DNA of 5,030 bases from Thermoleophilia bacterium. GTDB taxonomy: Bacteria > Actinomycetota > Thermoleophilia > Gaiellales > SKUG01. The notes below the pieces were generated by a model. That model searched no databases, was not told the DNA's origin, and saw only the letters and a list, made by a program, of their open reading frames with translations. The translations under genes and the position numbers were made by a program. Positions 1-5,030 of this stretch are shown piece after piece. The number at the start of each line of letters is the position of its first letter. Position 1 is the first letter of the stretch. The stretch is from positions 1 to 5,030 of the forward strand of contig JAOPYS010000317.1 in the NCBI GenBank assembly GCA_025964465.1, given 5' to 3'.

Positions 1-186
1 GCTGGCGCGCCCGCCCCGGCTCCCGCACCCGCCGCGCCCGCAGCACCCGCGGCGCCGCCCAAGGCCGCACCCGCGAAGGGCAAGGCGAAGCCGCGCAGGA
101 AGACGGGCAACAAGGCCGTCGACCGCACCGCGCCCGCCATCCACATCCCGAACAAGAAGCTCGTCGCCATCGCCGTCCGCGGCTGA
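1..186 (+). CDS. C-terminal end of an unknown protein with Ala/Pro/Lys-rich tail (5' truncated)
   Basis: The first frame is open from the window edge to a TGA at 184-186 and gives 61 residues. Residues 1-20 are almost only Ala and Pro. Residues 21-38 are rich in Lys, Arg and Ala, and the last part, including AIHIPNKKLVAIAVRG, is more ordinary in composition. Nearly every codon ends in G or C. The tail resembles the flexible, basic extensions found on many actinobacterial proteins, but it shows no family motif, so no function can be given. A strong hairpin begins 7 nt after the stop, which fits a gene ending here on this strand. The opposite strand is also open through the same stretch and would encode a hydrophobic Ala/Gly-rich peptide. 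The strand call is therefore probable, not certain. Confidence 0.55.
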   Translation, partial: AGAPAPAPAPAAPAAPAAPPKAAPAKGKAKPRRKTGNKAVDRTAPAIHIPNKKLVAIAVRG

Positions 187-192
187 CGCCTC

Positions 193-253
193 CCTCCCCA
201 CCATGAGGTCGATCTTGCCGCTGAGCGGCAACATCGACCTCATGGTGGGGAGG
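193..253. terminator. 61-nt near-perfect hairpin, candidate transcription terminator or palindromic repeat
   Basis: Positions 193-213 and 233-253 are exact reverse complements (21 bp). After one C/C mismatch (214 against 232) the pairing continues with 215-221 and 225-231 (7 bp, TTGCCGC with GCGGCAA) around a TGA triloop. The result is a 28-bp stem with a single mismatch. It lies 7 nt after the upstream stop codon and ends 15 nt before the -10 element of the next gene, so it is well placed to end upstream transcription. There is no T-run after it, so it is not a textbook intrinsic terminator; T-less hairpins are proposed to act in actinobacteria. The near-exact arms would also suit a dispersed palindromic repeat. 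The structure is seen directly; its role is inferred. Confidence 0.6.
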
Positions 254-268
254 ACCATTGTCACGCGG

Positions 269-274
269 TAGGGT
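269..274 (+). promoter_or_regulatory. -10 element (TAGGGT) of a leaderless promoter for the hydroxybutyryl-CoA dehydrogenase gene
   Basis: TAGGGT matches the actinobacterial TANNNT -10 pattern and is followed by 7 nt (CGGCGCC) and then the ATG at 282. Transcription starting about 7 nt after the hexamer would begin at the A of the start codon. No Shine-Dalgarno sequence precedes the ATG. No convincing -35 hexamer is visible; its expected place overlaps the right arm of the hairpin at 233-253. Confidence 0.6.
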
Positions 275-281
275 CGGCGCC

Positions 282-1199
282 ATGACGACGACCGATGCTC
301 CCGCCGCTGCCCCGTCCGCCACGCCGACCATCCCGGCATCGCCGGCCGACGTGCGCGAGGTGCTCGTCGTCGGTGCCGGCCAGATGGGCTCGGGCATCGC
401 GCAGGTGTTCGCCCAGGCCGGCCGCCGCGTGCTGCTCGCCGACGTCTCCGCCGCCCAGCTCGAACGGGCGAAGGCCGGCATCGCCAAGAGCGCCGGCCGG
501 CTGCACGAGAAGGGGCGCCTCTCCGCCGAGCAGCACGCCGGCGCCACCGAGCAGGTCACCTACCTCGAGGGGCTCGACGGCGCCGACCTCACGGGGGTTG
601 ACCTCGCGGTCGAGGCCGCGACCGAGCACCTCGAGACCAAGCTCGCGATCTTCGCCGACCTCGACGCGCGCGTGCCGGACGGCGCCGTGCTCGCCACCAA
701 CACGTCCTCGATCTCCATCACCACCATCGCCGCCGCCACGCAGCGCCCGCAGCACGTGGTCGGGATGCACTTCATGAACCCCGTGCCGGTGCTCGAGCTG
801 GTCGAGGTCATCTCCGGGCTCGAGACCACCGACGCCGCGCTGGAGCTCGTGATGGCGCTCGCACGCGACATCGGCAAGACGCCCGTGCACTCGCAGGACG
901 TCCCCGGGTTCATCGCCAACCGCATCCTGCTGCCCATGATCAACGAGGCGTTCTTCGTGCTGGGGGAGGGGATCGGCGACGCCGAAGGCATCGACGCGGT
1001 GATGCGCATGGGCATGGCGCACCCCATGGGTCCGCTCGCCCTCGCCGACCTGATCGGCCTCGACACGTGCCTCGCCATCGCCGAGGTGCTGCACCGCGAC
1101 CTGGGCGAGGACAAGTACCGCCCGGCCCCGCTGCTGCGCCGCTACGTCGCCGCCGGGCGGCTCGGCCGCAAGAGCGGCCGCGGCGTGTTCGAGTACTAG
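282..1199 (+). CDS. hbd: 3-hydroxybutyryl-CoA dehydrogenase (3-hydroxyacyl-CoA dehydrogenase family)
   Basis: This 305-residue cytosolic enzyme is predicted to interconvert (S)-3-hydroxyacyl-CoA and 3-oxoacyl-CoA with NAD(P), in short-chain beta-oxidation or the reverse butyryl-CoA route. The N-terminal Rossmann domain starts near residue 26, with the dinucleotide loop GAGQMGSGIA at 31-40 and Asp54 at the end of the second strand. NTSS lies at 140-143. The catalytic pair His163/Glu175 sits in GMHFMNPVPVLELVE, with Asn213 in PGFIANR; their spacing equals that of human His158, Glu170 and Asn208. The C-terminal domain carries HPMGPLALADLIGLD and ends in GRLGRKSGRGVFEY. The length is slightly above the usual ~285 because of a 20-25 residue Ala/Pro/Thr-rich N-terminal extension. 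The ATG at 282 is preferred over an in-frame TTG at 258 because a TAGGGT element places the mRNA start at this ATG. The gene converges on the minus-strand pair, leaving a 16-bp gap with no clear terminator. Confidence 0.95.
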   Translation: MTTTDAPAAAPSATPTIPASPADVREVLVVGAGQMGSGIAQVFAQAGRRVLLADVSAAQLERAKAGIAKSAGRLHEKGRLSAEQHAGATEQVTYLEGLDGADLTGVDLAVEAATEHLETKLAIFADLDARVPDGAVLATNTSSISITTIAAATQRPQHVVGMHFMNPVPVLELVEVISGLETTDAALELVMALARDIGKTPVHSQDVPGFIANRILLPMINEAFFVLGEGIGDAEGIDAVMRMGMAHPMGPLALADLIGLDTCLAIAEVLHRDLGEDKYRPAPLLRRYVAAGRLGRKSGRGVFEY

Positions 1200-1215
1200 G
1201 CCCGTTCCACGCCGG

Positions 1216-1776
1216 TCAGTACTGGTGCTCGGGGTTCGGGTGGAACCCGGCCGGTCCCGGCGCCATCTCGTGGCCGTGGCCGGGGATCGCGAGCGCACCA
1301 GCCCCCGCCGCCGCGGCGATCGCGCCTGCACCGAGCCCGACCACGCCAGCCATGATGCGACGCCGCGCCGTGGTGCTCGCAGCAGCATCCAGCTCCGACA
1401 TCGCCGCGTGCACCTGACCGGTCGCCGCACGCGCCCCGTCGAGCACGTCCGCACGCGGGTGCGCCATGCCGAGCCGCTCCATCGAGCCGACGTTCGAGCG
1501 CAGGTTGCCCGTCGCCGCGTGCAGCTCCGCGCTGAACGCCGACTGCCGCCCGCCCAAAGCCCGGCCCAGGTCGCCGCGCGCCGCGTTGATGAGGTCCTTG
1601 GTCTCGCCGCCCAGCAGCCAGTGCCGCGACCCGGTCACCTGCAGGCCGATGTCGCCGCCCGCCATGTGCGAGGCGCCACCGAGCACGCCGTCGACGTGCG
1701 TCGCCATGGTCTCGAGCGGCTGCAGTGCGACGCGTGCGCGGCCAGCCGCGCCGGTGAGGATGGAAGGAAGGTTCAT
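1216..1776 (-). CDS. Hypothetical helical protein with C-terminal glycine-rich membrane segment (second gene of paralogous pair)
   Basis: This 186-residue protein is not recognised as any named family. It has no N-terminal signal peptide. Residues 1-12 read MNLPSILTGAAG, a start that resembles that of the gene just upstream. Residues 13-137 are Ala-rich and look helical, with a single Trp at 53. A run of Arg (138-140) precedes a hydrophobic segment at about 141-164 containing Gly144, 147, 149, 151, 158 and 160. It ends in a 22-residue tail rich in His, Pro and Gly. This suggests a tail-anchored membrane protein with a large cytosolic part, though secretion by a signal-less route is also possible. 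Codons prefer G/C at the third position in this frame. Its ATG overlaps the upstream stop (ATGA), so it is probably translated by coupling; only a weak G-run (GCGGGG) precedes it. Confidence 0.75.
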   Translation of the reverse strand: MNLPSILTGAAGRARVALQPLETMATHVDGVLGGASHMAGGDIGLQVTGSRHWLLGGETKDLINAARGDLGRALGGRQSAFSAELHAATGNLRSNVGSMERLGMAHPRADVLDGARAATGQVHAAMSELDAAASTTARRRIMAGVVGLGAGAIAAAAGAGALAIPGHGHEMAPGPAGFHPNPEHQY

Positions 1777-2270
1777 GAGAAGACCCCGCTCTGCTGCAGT
1801 GTGACGGCGCCGCTGGCAGCGCCGGCGAGGCCGAGCGCTCCGATGGTGCCCCGTGTGATCGCCGTGTGGTGCGCCGCTGACCTGACGGCCCCGATCTGGC
1901 CATCGATGGCGTGCATGAGCCCGTCAGCCACGCGCTCCGCGGCCAGGACCCTCGGCAGCTCACCGTGCTCGTTCGTGGGCCCGCCCACGTCGACCAGGGC
2001 GCGGTCGATCGTCCGCAGCCGCCCGGCAACGTCCTTCACGAACGTGGCTGCGCCCTCGGCGCCGAGCGCCTTCCGCAGCCCCGGGGTGGCGGCCGCCATG
2101 TGCGCACCGAGGTCGAGCGACTCGTGGATGAGCGGTACGTACATGGCGCTCGAACCGCCGTCGCCGATGTCGTCGAGGTACAGCGACATCTTGAGCGCCG
2201 ACGAACGCGCGCCCTCCAGCTCGTGCACGGCTGCGCCTGCACGACCGGTCAGAAAGGCCGGTACGACCAT
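1773..2270 (-). CDS. Hypothetical helical protein with weak C-terminal hydrophobic segment (first gene of paralogous pair)
   Basis: This 165-residue protein of unknown function starts MVVPAFLTGRAG, close to the MNLPSILTGAAG start of the following gene. The two also align at LRKALG (65-70) against LGRALG (70-75), at VLAAERVADG (108-117) against VLDGARAATG (111-120), and without gaps through the next 30 or so residues into the C-terminal hydrophobic part. They therefore look like diverged copies. Residues 20-135 appear mostly helical. Residues 141-158 are hydrophobic with Gly at 141, 144, 147, 150 and 154. The ATG at 2270 was chosen because the N-terminal match to the partner begins there and a GGGGG run (2278-2282) lies 7 nt before it. 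The frame stays open far upstream, but that part is the shadow of the acyl-CoA dehydrogenase gene. The first Met could alternatively be residue 28 or 43. Confidence 0.72.
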   Translation of the reverse strand: MVVPAFLTGRAGAAVHELEGARSSALKMSLYLDDIGDGGSSAMYVPLIHESLDLGAHMAAATPGLRKALGAEGAATFVKDVAGRLRTIDRALVDVGGPTNEHGELPRVLAAERVADGLMHAIDGQIGAVRSAAHHTAITRGTIGALGLAGAASGAVTLQQSGVFS

Positions 2271-2338
2271 GGTGGAACCCCCATCGGTGACGGCATTCCC
2301 CCCGGACGCCGTTCGCCCGTCTGTCGGGTCCCGCCCGC

Positions 2339-2357
2339 GGCGCGTTGCACGCGCGCC
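2339..2357. promoter_or_regulatory. Inverted repeat abutting the -10 element, candidate operator
   Basis: GGCGCG (2339-2344) and CGCGCC (2352-2357) are exact inverted arms around 7 nt. A second register pairs GCGCGT (2340-2345) with ACGCGC (2349-2354) around TGC. The repeat ends immediately before the TAGGAT -10 hexamer, so a bound repressor would block the promoter of the acyl-CoA dehydrogenase gene. It also lies in the shared divergent region and could affect the minus-strand pair. The G/C-only arms in GC-rich DNA may be chance, and no specific regulator is recognised. Confidence 0.3.
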
Positions 2358-2363
2358 TAGGAT
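2358..2363 (+). promoter_or_regulatory. -10 element (TAGGAT) of a leaderless promoter for the acyl-CoA dehydrogenase gene
   Basis: TAGGAT is followed by 6 nt (CGTCAC) and the ATG at 2370. There is no Shine-Dalgarno sequence, which fits a transcript starting at or next to the start codon. The following CG gives the same TAGNNTCG pattern as the other two leaderless candidates here. A TTGCAC at 2345-2350 is too close (7 nt) to act as a normal -35 box. Confidence 0.6.
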
Positions 2364-2369
2364 CGTCAC

Positions 2370-3548
2370 ATGACGACCATCGCCTCGACCCCGCAGTTCG
2401 CGCTCACCGACGACCAGCGCGAGGTGCGCGCGATGGTCCGCGAGTTCGCCGACCGCCGGATCGCCCCGCACGCCGCCGAGTGGGACCGCGGCCACACCTT
2501 CGACCGGTCCCTCTACGCCGAGCTCGCCGAGCTCGGGCTCATGGGCGTGTGCGTGCCCGTCGAGCTGGGCGGTGCCGGCATGGACTTCCTCAGCTACGTG
2601 CTGGCGGTGGAGGAGCTGTCCCGCGCCGACGCGGGCGTCGGGGTCACCCTGGCGGTCCACACCTCGGCCTCCACCCTCCCGATCCTGCACTGGGGCACGG
2701 AGGAGCAGCAGGCCGAGTGGGTGCCGCCGCTCGCCCGCGGCGAGCGCATCGGTGCCTTCGCGCTCACCGAATCCGGCAGCGGCAGCGATGCCGGTGCGAT
2801 GCGGTCGACCGCGCTCGAGGGCGACGACGGCTCCTTCCGCATCTCCGGCACCAAGCAGTGGATCACCAACGGCGGCCACGCCGGGTCGTTCATCACCTTC
2901 GCCCGCTCCGAGCCCGGCACGACCGACGCCAGCGGCGTGTCGTGCTTCCTCGTGGCCGGCGACGCGCCCGGGCTCTCGGTCGGTCGGGTGGAGGAGAAGA
3001 TGGGCCTCAACTCGTCCAACACCGTCGACATGGTCTACGACGGCGTCGCCGTGACCGCGCGAGACCTGCTCGGCGACCGCGCCAAGGGCTTCCGCATCGC
3101 GATGCAGACGCTCGACGGCGGCCGCATCACCATCGCGGCGCAGGCCCTCGGCATCGCGCAGGCGGCGTTCGACCTCGCTGCCGCCTACGCCGCCGAGCGG
3201 CACACGTTCGGCAAGGCCATCGGGTCGCACCAGGGCGTCGCCTTCAAGCTCGCCGACATGAGCGTCGAGATCGAGGCGGCCCGCGCGCTCACCTATCGCG
3301 CCGCCGCGCTCAAGCTCGCAGGGCAGCCGCACACGGTGGAGGGCGCCCAGGCCAAGCTGTTCGCGTCGGGCGTGGCGCGCCGCGTCACCGGCGAGGCGAT
3401 CCAGGTGCTCGGCGGCTATGGGTATTCCAAGGAGTTCCCGGCAGAGCGCTACTACCGCGACGCCAAGATCACGGAGATCTACGAGGGCACGAGCGAGATC
3501 CAGCGCCTCGTCATCGCCCGGAAGCTGCTCGGCCTCGACGTGCGCTGA
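2370..3548 (+). CDS. Acyl-CoA dehydrogenase, probably short-chain (butyryl-CoA) type
   Basis: This 392-residue FAD enzyme is predicted to oxidise acyl-CoA to trans-2-enoyl-CoA in the cytosol and pass electrons to electron-transfer flavoprotein. The length is normal for the family. The N-terminal helical domain spans about 1-125. The middle beta domain (about 126-235) has the family signature ALTESGSGSDAGA (131-143) and WITNG (164-168), both at the flavin. The C-terminal helical domain has ERHTFGK with Arg277 and Phe280, then Gln288. It also has the second signature QVLGGYGYSKEFPAERYYRD (345-364) and IYEGTSEIQR, where Glu372 is the expected catalytic base, as in short-chain and butyryl-CoA dehydrogenases. 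The exact chain length cannot be fixed from sequence alone. The ATG at 2370 is supported by the adjacent TAGGAT element. The gene is divergent from the minus-strand pair across 99 bp and is followed by a 109-bp gap without a strong terminator. Confidence 0.95.
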   Translation: MTTIASTPQFALTDDQREVRAMVREFADRRIAPHAAEWDRGHTFDRSLYAELAELGLMGVCVPVELGGAGMDFLSYVLAVEELSRADAGVGVTLAVHTSASTLPILHWGTEEQQAEWVPPLARGERIGAFALTESGSGSDAGAMRSTALEGDDGSFRISGTKQWITNGGHAGSFITFARSEPGTTDASGVSCFLVAGDAPGLSVGRVEEKMGLNSSNTVDMVYDGVAVTARDLLGDRAKGFRIAMQTLDGGRITIAAQALGIAQAAFDLAAAYAAERHTFGKAIGSHQGVAFKLADMSVEIEAARALTYRAAALKLAGQPHTVEGAQAKLFASGVARRVTGEAIQVLGGYGYSKEFPAERYYRDAKITEIYEGTSEIQRLVIARKLLGLDVR

Positions 3549-3645
3549 GCGCCTCGTGGACCGCCCCGAGCGCGGAATCTCCAGTTGCCATGCCTAGTTC
3601 CTGCGTGCGCGGGGAACACTTCGAGGGCCCGAACGACCCTGCCCT

Positions 3646-3650
3646 GGAGG
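3646..3650 (+). promoter_or_regulatory. Ribosome binding site (GGAGG) deciding the GTG start of the PilZ gene
   Basis: GGAGG lies 7 nt before the GTG at 3658. It is the only strong Shine-Dalgarno sequence before a plus-strand gene in the window. It supports the GTG as start codon and implies a leadered transcript, unlike the neighbouring genes. Confidence 0.75.
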
Positions 3651-3657
3651 CCCGCGC

Positions 3658-4485
3658 GTGGCGATATTCGACCGAATCCGACGCAGCCGTGCGCCTCGCG
3701 CCGGCGGCGCCGCGCCGCTGGCTCCCGTTGCCGCGCACCTGCTGCCGGACATCAACCAGCGCGTGACGGTCACGATGGGCGAGCACGTGCCCGTCGCGAG
3801 CCGGGTGGAGGACGTCGTCGGCACGCAGGTGATGCTCGCCCTGCCCGCCCTGCCGCTCGACGTCGACGACCCCGTGGTCGTGACGTGGGAGCGCGAAGGT
3901 GGCTGGTTCAGCCTCGACACGCGCGTGCAGTCGGTCGACGAGCACGCCCCCGTCCCGACCGTGTCGATCGCCGCCGGTGGGCGTCTCTCGCGCTACGACG
4001 AGCGCCGGACCGATTCGCGACGCGCGGTCGAGTTGCCCATCGAGCTGCGCGTCGTCCGCGCCCGCGCCCTGCGCCCGGGCCGCGAGCTGCGCACGACGAC
4101 GGTCGAGGTCAGCGCCAACGCCATCCGATTCGCGACGAGCGCGCCCTTCGCGCCCGGCGACCTCATCGAGGCCCGCGTGCAGCTGGGGGAGGGCGTGCGC
4201 GACGTGGTCGCCACGCGCATCCGCGTGATCCGCATCGACGCCGTCACCGGCTCGTGGCGGTCGACGTGCACCGCCACCTTCGACGAGGTGCTGCGCTCCG
4301 ACCGCGAGCGGATCATCGCCGTCGCCAACGCGTCCGGCACCGCGGTGCAGGACGGTCCGTCCCTCGAGGTCGACGGGCAGCTGCCCGCGACGCCGCCGAC
4401 CGCCGACGGCGTCGGTGGCCGCGACGAGCCCGACACCGCGAACTCGATCGCAGCCGCCGTGGAGTGGCTCAACCGACGCGGCTGA
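3658..4485 (+). CDS. PilZ-domain protein (YcgR-like two-domain layout) with an imperfect c-di-GMP motif
   Basis: This 275-residue protein is probably cytosolic, with no signal peptide or membrane segment. Residues 1-30 are basic and Ala-rich. Residues about 32-108 form a beta-rich domain (NQRVTVTMG to TVSIAAGG) in the place of the YcgR N-terminal domain. The PilZ domain follows at about 114-222. It has an RxxxR region YDERRTDSRRAVELPIELRV (113-132) and then VEVSANAIRFAT (149-160). The latter stands where the usual D/NxSxxG motif is expected, but with Glu for Asp/Asn and no Gly at the last position. Later strands include VVATRIRVIRID and WRSTCTATFDEV. The last ~50 residues are low-complexity, ending AAAVEWLNRRG. 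PilZ proteins usually bind c-di-GMP and control motility, adhesion or secretion; the altered motif leaves binding in doubt. No motility or pilus gene is next to it. The GTG start is set by GGAGG at 3646. Confidence 0.8.
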   Translation: MAIFDRIRRSRAPRAGGAAPLAPVAAHLLPDINQRVTVTMGEHVPVASRVEDVVGTQVMLALPALPLDVDDPVVVTWEREGGWFSLDTRVQSVDEHAPVPTVSIAAGGRLSRYDERRTDSRRAVELPIELRVVRARALRPGRELRTTTVEVSANAIRFATSAPFAPGDLIEARVQLGEGVRDVVATRIRVIRIDAVTGSWRSTCTATFDEVLRSDRERIIAVANASGTAVQDGPSLEVDGQLPATPPTADGVGGRDEPDTANSIAAAVEWLNRRG

Positions 4486-4512
4486 CGCACGCTCGCGCCG
4501 CGCTGCCACTGG

Positions 4513-4518
4513 TAGCCT
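4513..4518 (+). promoter_or_regulatory. -10 element (TAGCCT) of a leaderless promoter for the corrinoid adenosyltransferase gene
   Basis: TAGCCT is followed by 7 nt (CGGCCAC) and the ATG at 4526, with no Shine-Dalgarno sequence. It lies in the 40-bp gap after the PilZ gene, so the adenosyltransferase gene may have its own start of transcription. No cobalamin riboswitch can fit in this gap. No -35 box is clear. Confidence 0.55.
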
Positions 4519-4525
4519 CGGCCAC

Positions 4526-5030
4526 ATGGACGAGACGAGCACCGGCGAGGACACGCACGACACCGGCTTCGAGGGCCTCGGCCAGAAGCACTGGAAGAGC
4601 GACCGCGTGAAGGAGCTCGAGCGCGAGGAGCGACACGCGCCTCGCCCCGGATACGTGCAGGTCTACACGGGTGACGGCAAGGGCAAGACGACGGCCTCGC
4701 TCGGGCTCGTGCTGCGCGCCGCGGGCTACGGCCACCGGTCGTGCATCGTGTCGTTCCTCAAGGGCGACCCCAACTTCGGGGAGCTACGCTTCATCCGCGA
4801 GCACATGCCGATGGTGGACTACCACCTCGCGGGGCGCATGAACTTCGTCGACCCGTCGAACCCCGACCCGCTCGACGTCGAGGTCGCGGAAACCGGGCTC
4901 GCCCGCGCGGCCGAGGCGATCGCGTCGGGCGAGTACCACGTGGTCGTGCTCGACGAGGTCAACGTCGCCGCCGGGATGGGGCTCGTCGACGAGCGCGCCG
5001 TGCTCGAGCTGATCGACGCGAAGCCCGACC
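4526..5030 (+). CDS. cobO: Cob(I)yrinic acid a,c-diamide adenosyltransferase, CobO/BtuR family (3' truncated by window end)
   Basis: The first 168 residues are present; the frame is still open at the window edge. The enzyme moves the adenosyl group of ATP to the cobalt of a reduced corrinoid, giving adenosylcobamides for B12-dependent enzymes in the cytosol. Residues 1-41 are a charged N-terminal extension (…KHWKSDRVKELEREE…), as often seen before the core of CobO proteins. The core starts at GYVQVYTGDGKGKTTAS (42-58) with the family P-loop GDGKGKT at 49-55. It continues with LRAAGYG (63-69), FLKGDPNFGELRF (77-89), and the Walker-B-like VVVLDEVN (139-146) that precedes GLVDE. These match the family order and spacing. 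The missing part should be about 30-50 residues. The TAGCCT element 7 nt upstream supports the ATG. No other cobalamin gene is visible in the window. Confidence 0.92.
   Translation, partial: MDETSTGEDTHDTGFEGLGQKHWKSDRVKELEREERHAPRPGYVQVYTGDGKGKTTASLGLVLRAAGYGHRSCIVSFLKGDPNFGELRFIREHMPMVDYHLAGRMNFVDPSNPDPLDVEVAETGLARAAEAIASGEYHVVVLDEVNVAAGMGLVDERAVLELIDAKPD

Noticed and set aside
258..281. TTG at 258 as an earlier start for the 3-hydroxybutyryl-CoA dehydrogenase
   Set aside because: It would put the TAGGGT element inside the coding region, adds MSRGRVGA with no family support, and has no ribosome binding site.
2290..2312. ACGGC/GCCGT inverted arms in the divergent intergenic region
   Set aside because: Only 5 bp with a 13-nt loop in GC-rich DNA, so expected by chance.
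1225..2373. Long plus-strand open frame of 382 codons opposite the paralogue pair
   Set aside because: Its translation is rich in Arg, His and Pro without any domain, as expected from the antisense of GC-rich genes. The minus-strand frames show paired homology and a coupled start.
2271..3332. Upstream extension of the minus-strand frame to 519 residues
   Set aside because: The extra part is the antisense of the acyl-CoA dehydrogenase gene. The N-terminal match between the two paralogues begins at the ATG at 2270.
3542..3552. GCGC-TGA-GCGC mini-hairpin at the end of the acyl-CoA dehydrogenase gene as a terminator
   Set aside because: The stem is only 4 bp, includes the stop codon and has no T-run.
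3574..3600. GGAAT plus TAGTT at 16-nt spacing as an ECF-type promoter for the PilZ gene
   Set aside because: The hexamers fit only loosely, and such short matches are common; there is no second site in the window to compare with.
3666..3677. ATTCG-AC-CGAAT palindrome just inside the PilZ gene as an operator
   Set aside because: It lies within codons 3-7 of the coding region, is short, and matches no regulator site I can name with confidence.
2345..3766. Plus-strand open frame of 473 codons across the acyl-CoA dehydrogenase gene
   Set aside because: It is out of frame with a clear enzyme gene and its translation is Arg-rich with no motif.
3590..3766. Small open frame beginning MPSSCVRGEHFEG in the gap before the PilZ gene
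   Set aside because: It has no ribosome binding site, overlaps the PilZ start in another frame, and turns Arg/Pro-rich like other shadows.
3511..4563. Minus-strand open frame of 350 codons over the PilZ gene
   Set aside because: It is a shadow of the PilZ gene, which has a strong ribosome binding site and a domain match. The minus-strand translation has no recognisable family.

Overview
The window is high-GC bacterial DNA with strong G/C preference at third codon positions. This, together with promoters abutting start codons and the gene families seen, suggests an actinobacterium. A lineage near Acidimicrobiia (Ilumatobacter-like) is possible, but this is inference from style and not from a marker gene. 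No rRNA, tRNA, CRISPR array, transposase or phage gene is visible.

Layout from left to right: (1) the last 61 codons of a plus-strand gene with an Ala/Pro/Lys-rich tail; (2) a long, nearly perfect DNA hairpin of 61 nt; (3) a plus-strand 3-hydroxybutyryl-CoA dehydrogenase gene; (4) two minus-strand genes overlapping by 4 bp, which encode small helical proteins of unknown function that look like diverged copies of each other; (5) a 99-bp divergent intergenic region; (6) a plus-strand acyl-CoA dehydrogenase gene, probably short-chain; (7) a plus-strand PilZ-domain protein gene with a clear Shine-Dalgarno sequence; (8) the 5' part of a plus-strand ATP:corrinoid adenosyltransferase gene (CobO/BtuR family), cut by the window edge.

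The two dehydrogenases catalyse the two oxidations of a beta-oxidation turn, acyl-CoA to enoyl-CoA and 3-hydroxyacyl-CoA to 3-oxoacyl-CoA. They probably act in fatty-acid or butyryl-CoA metabolism, although each appears to have its own promoter and the minus-strand pair separates them. The PilZ gene (a c-di-GMP receptor fold) and the cobalamin gene have no obvious metabolic link to this pair.

Three of the plus-strand genes (starts at 282, 2370 and 4526) have no Shine-Dalgarno sequence. Each carries a TAGNNTCG element with its -10 hexamer 6-7 nt before the ATG, as expected for leaderless transcripts. The least explained parts of the window are the minus-strand paralogue pair and the long hairpin. 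I see no convincing complete novel system, but the pair is the best candidate for something undescribed.
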